Shown here in pieces: positions 62,993 through 64,000 of a stretch of 64,000 nucleotides of DNA. Below the pieces are notes generated by a model. The model searched no databases, was not told where the DNA came from, and saw only the letters and a list, made by a program, of their open reading frames with translations. Position 1 is the first letter of the stretch. Each line of letters opens with the position of its first letter. The stretch comes from Gymnorhina tibicen (taxonomy: Eukaryota; Chordata; Aves; Passeriformes; Artamidae), in NCBI GenBank assembly GCA_013399875.1, contig VXAZ01000447.1, forward strand, positions 705,665 to 769,664, in the 5' to 3' direction. A program made the translations under genes and the position numbers.

Positions 62993-64000
62993 CCGGATTT
63001 GCTCTAAATTCTGTACCCACCACCATAATTTTGATTCCAAAACACTCAAAATGCTCTGTATGTTGAAAAAAAATTTAGTTCAAAACAGCATTTTCCACTA
63101 AATTTACATGGTTATGTATAAGCTAAAAGTGGAAATGCAATCTCCTAAATACATAGTAAAAAAATTCTGCACAGAGTGACAGCCTCTGGAAGGTTAAACT
63201 GTGGCAGGGTGGGCAGTAGTGCTGGGTCTTTCTAGGTTGACAGGAATCTGCAGTGAGCACGCAAAGTGATGTCATGACCAGAACAATAGCTGTGGAACAA
63301 AAAGCAATATTAAGATTTCCTTTTTTGAGGAATCTTCTGAAATTCCTCAGACACCAGACACCTCAGTCTCCACCAGAGACAGGGTGGATAGGTGAGTAGA
63401 GTGCTGTTAAGAAAGATTATGTTTACAGGAATGATTAGGAATGAAACAGTGAAAAACTTTATTTAGTCATGGCATCAAGGAGAGATTCCTAGGAAAGCAG
63501 GCAGAAGCTAGGAGAAGGAGCAGGAGCAGGACAGAGGAAACACCGTAGGTTGGGGTAGTGAGATAAACAGTACCAGCACTCCTGAAGTCTTTGTACTCTG
63601 CCTGCTACTCCAGTGGCCAACTTTGGCATTGGTTTAGTGGAGAAGTTGTTGGGACAGACATGTTGTAGTTTTTCTCACCACAGTAGAAATGATACAGCCC
63701 ATTAGGGACTGGGGGATGATGGCAAGATCTTGGCTGGAGACAAAGGGTACTCAGAAGAAAAGGTATACAAAGAAAATAAAATAAAGAGGCACCTCTAGGT
63801 CACAGAGTTAAAAAATATTTTTACTAATAGATCTCTAAAATTCATCTATGTAAGTGCAAACATGCATGCATTTTACATGGTCAGCCTAAGCCCACTGATA
63901 AGAGGGTTATTTTTTAATTTTTCTCAGATCCCTCAGAAATGCTTCATTGACTTGCAGAGGCCTATAGACCATGAGTTGAAAAATCACTAAATATTGACTG
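62993..64000. other. Intergenic sequence to the right edge
   Basis: About 1 kb with no recognised gene, RNA or repeat. No SPI1 exon is visible. Confidence 0.45.

Noticed and set aside
41000..64000. SPI1 exons
   Set aside because: Looked for the ETS domain and the N-terminal exons on both strands and found none; only possible regulatory motifs were seen.

Overview
This is nuclear DNA from a bird, probably a songbird. The evidence is intron-split genes with GT/AG junctions, CR1 LINE fragments of several ages and in both orientations, one lone avian-type LTR, AT-rich introns and GC-rich CpG islands that are partly unassembled (runs of N). No bacterial features, CRISPR arrays or rRNA/tRNA genes were seen. 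The songbird assignment rests on the look of the LTR and is an inference.

Layout. (1) 1-4590, plus strand: the 3' three quarters of PSMC3, the 26S proteasome ATPase subunit Rpt5, from residue 54 to the stop; its first 53 codons lie left of the window. (2) About 5040-16400, minus strand: a TMEM178-family gene closest to TMEM178B. Its last three coding exons are clear. Its first coding exon is not seen and probably lies in the 297-N gap at 15743-16039, inside a CpG island. (3) About 20577-38250, minus strand: a complete SLC39A13 (ZIP13 zinc transporter) coding sequence in nine coding exons, 364 codons plus stop, with a probable noncoding first exon in a CpG island around 38000-39080. (4) 39080-64000: about 25 kb with no recognisable conserved gene, containing an orphan CpG island (41050-41700), a CR1 copy, a lone LTR and two clusters of ETS/RUNX/C-EBP-like motifs. 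In human the neighbour on this side of SLC39A13 is SPI1 (PU.1), transcribed away from it; no SPI1 exon was found, so that gene, if conserved here, begins beyond the right edge.

How the genes relate. PSMC3 and the TMEM178-like gene converge, with 3' ends only a few hundred bases apart. The TMEM178-like gene and SLC39A13 run in the same direction. From memory of human 11p11.2 the order is SPI1, SLC39A13, PSMC3, RAPSN, with no TMEM178 member between SLC39A13 and PSMC3. The extra TMEM178B-like gene is therefore the most interesting protein-coding feature. The most interesting noncoding feature is the ETS/RUNX/C-EBP cluster near 55.4 kb, a candidate distal enhancer of SPI1. Splice sites were assigned by eye from reading frame, phase and remembered human proteins; no alignment was run.
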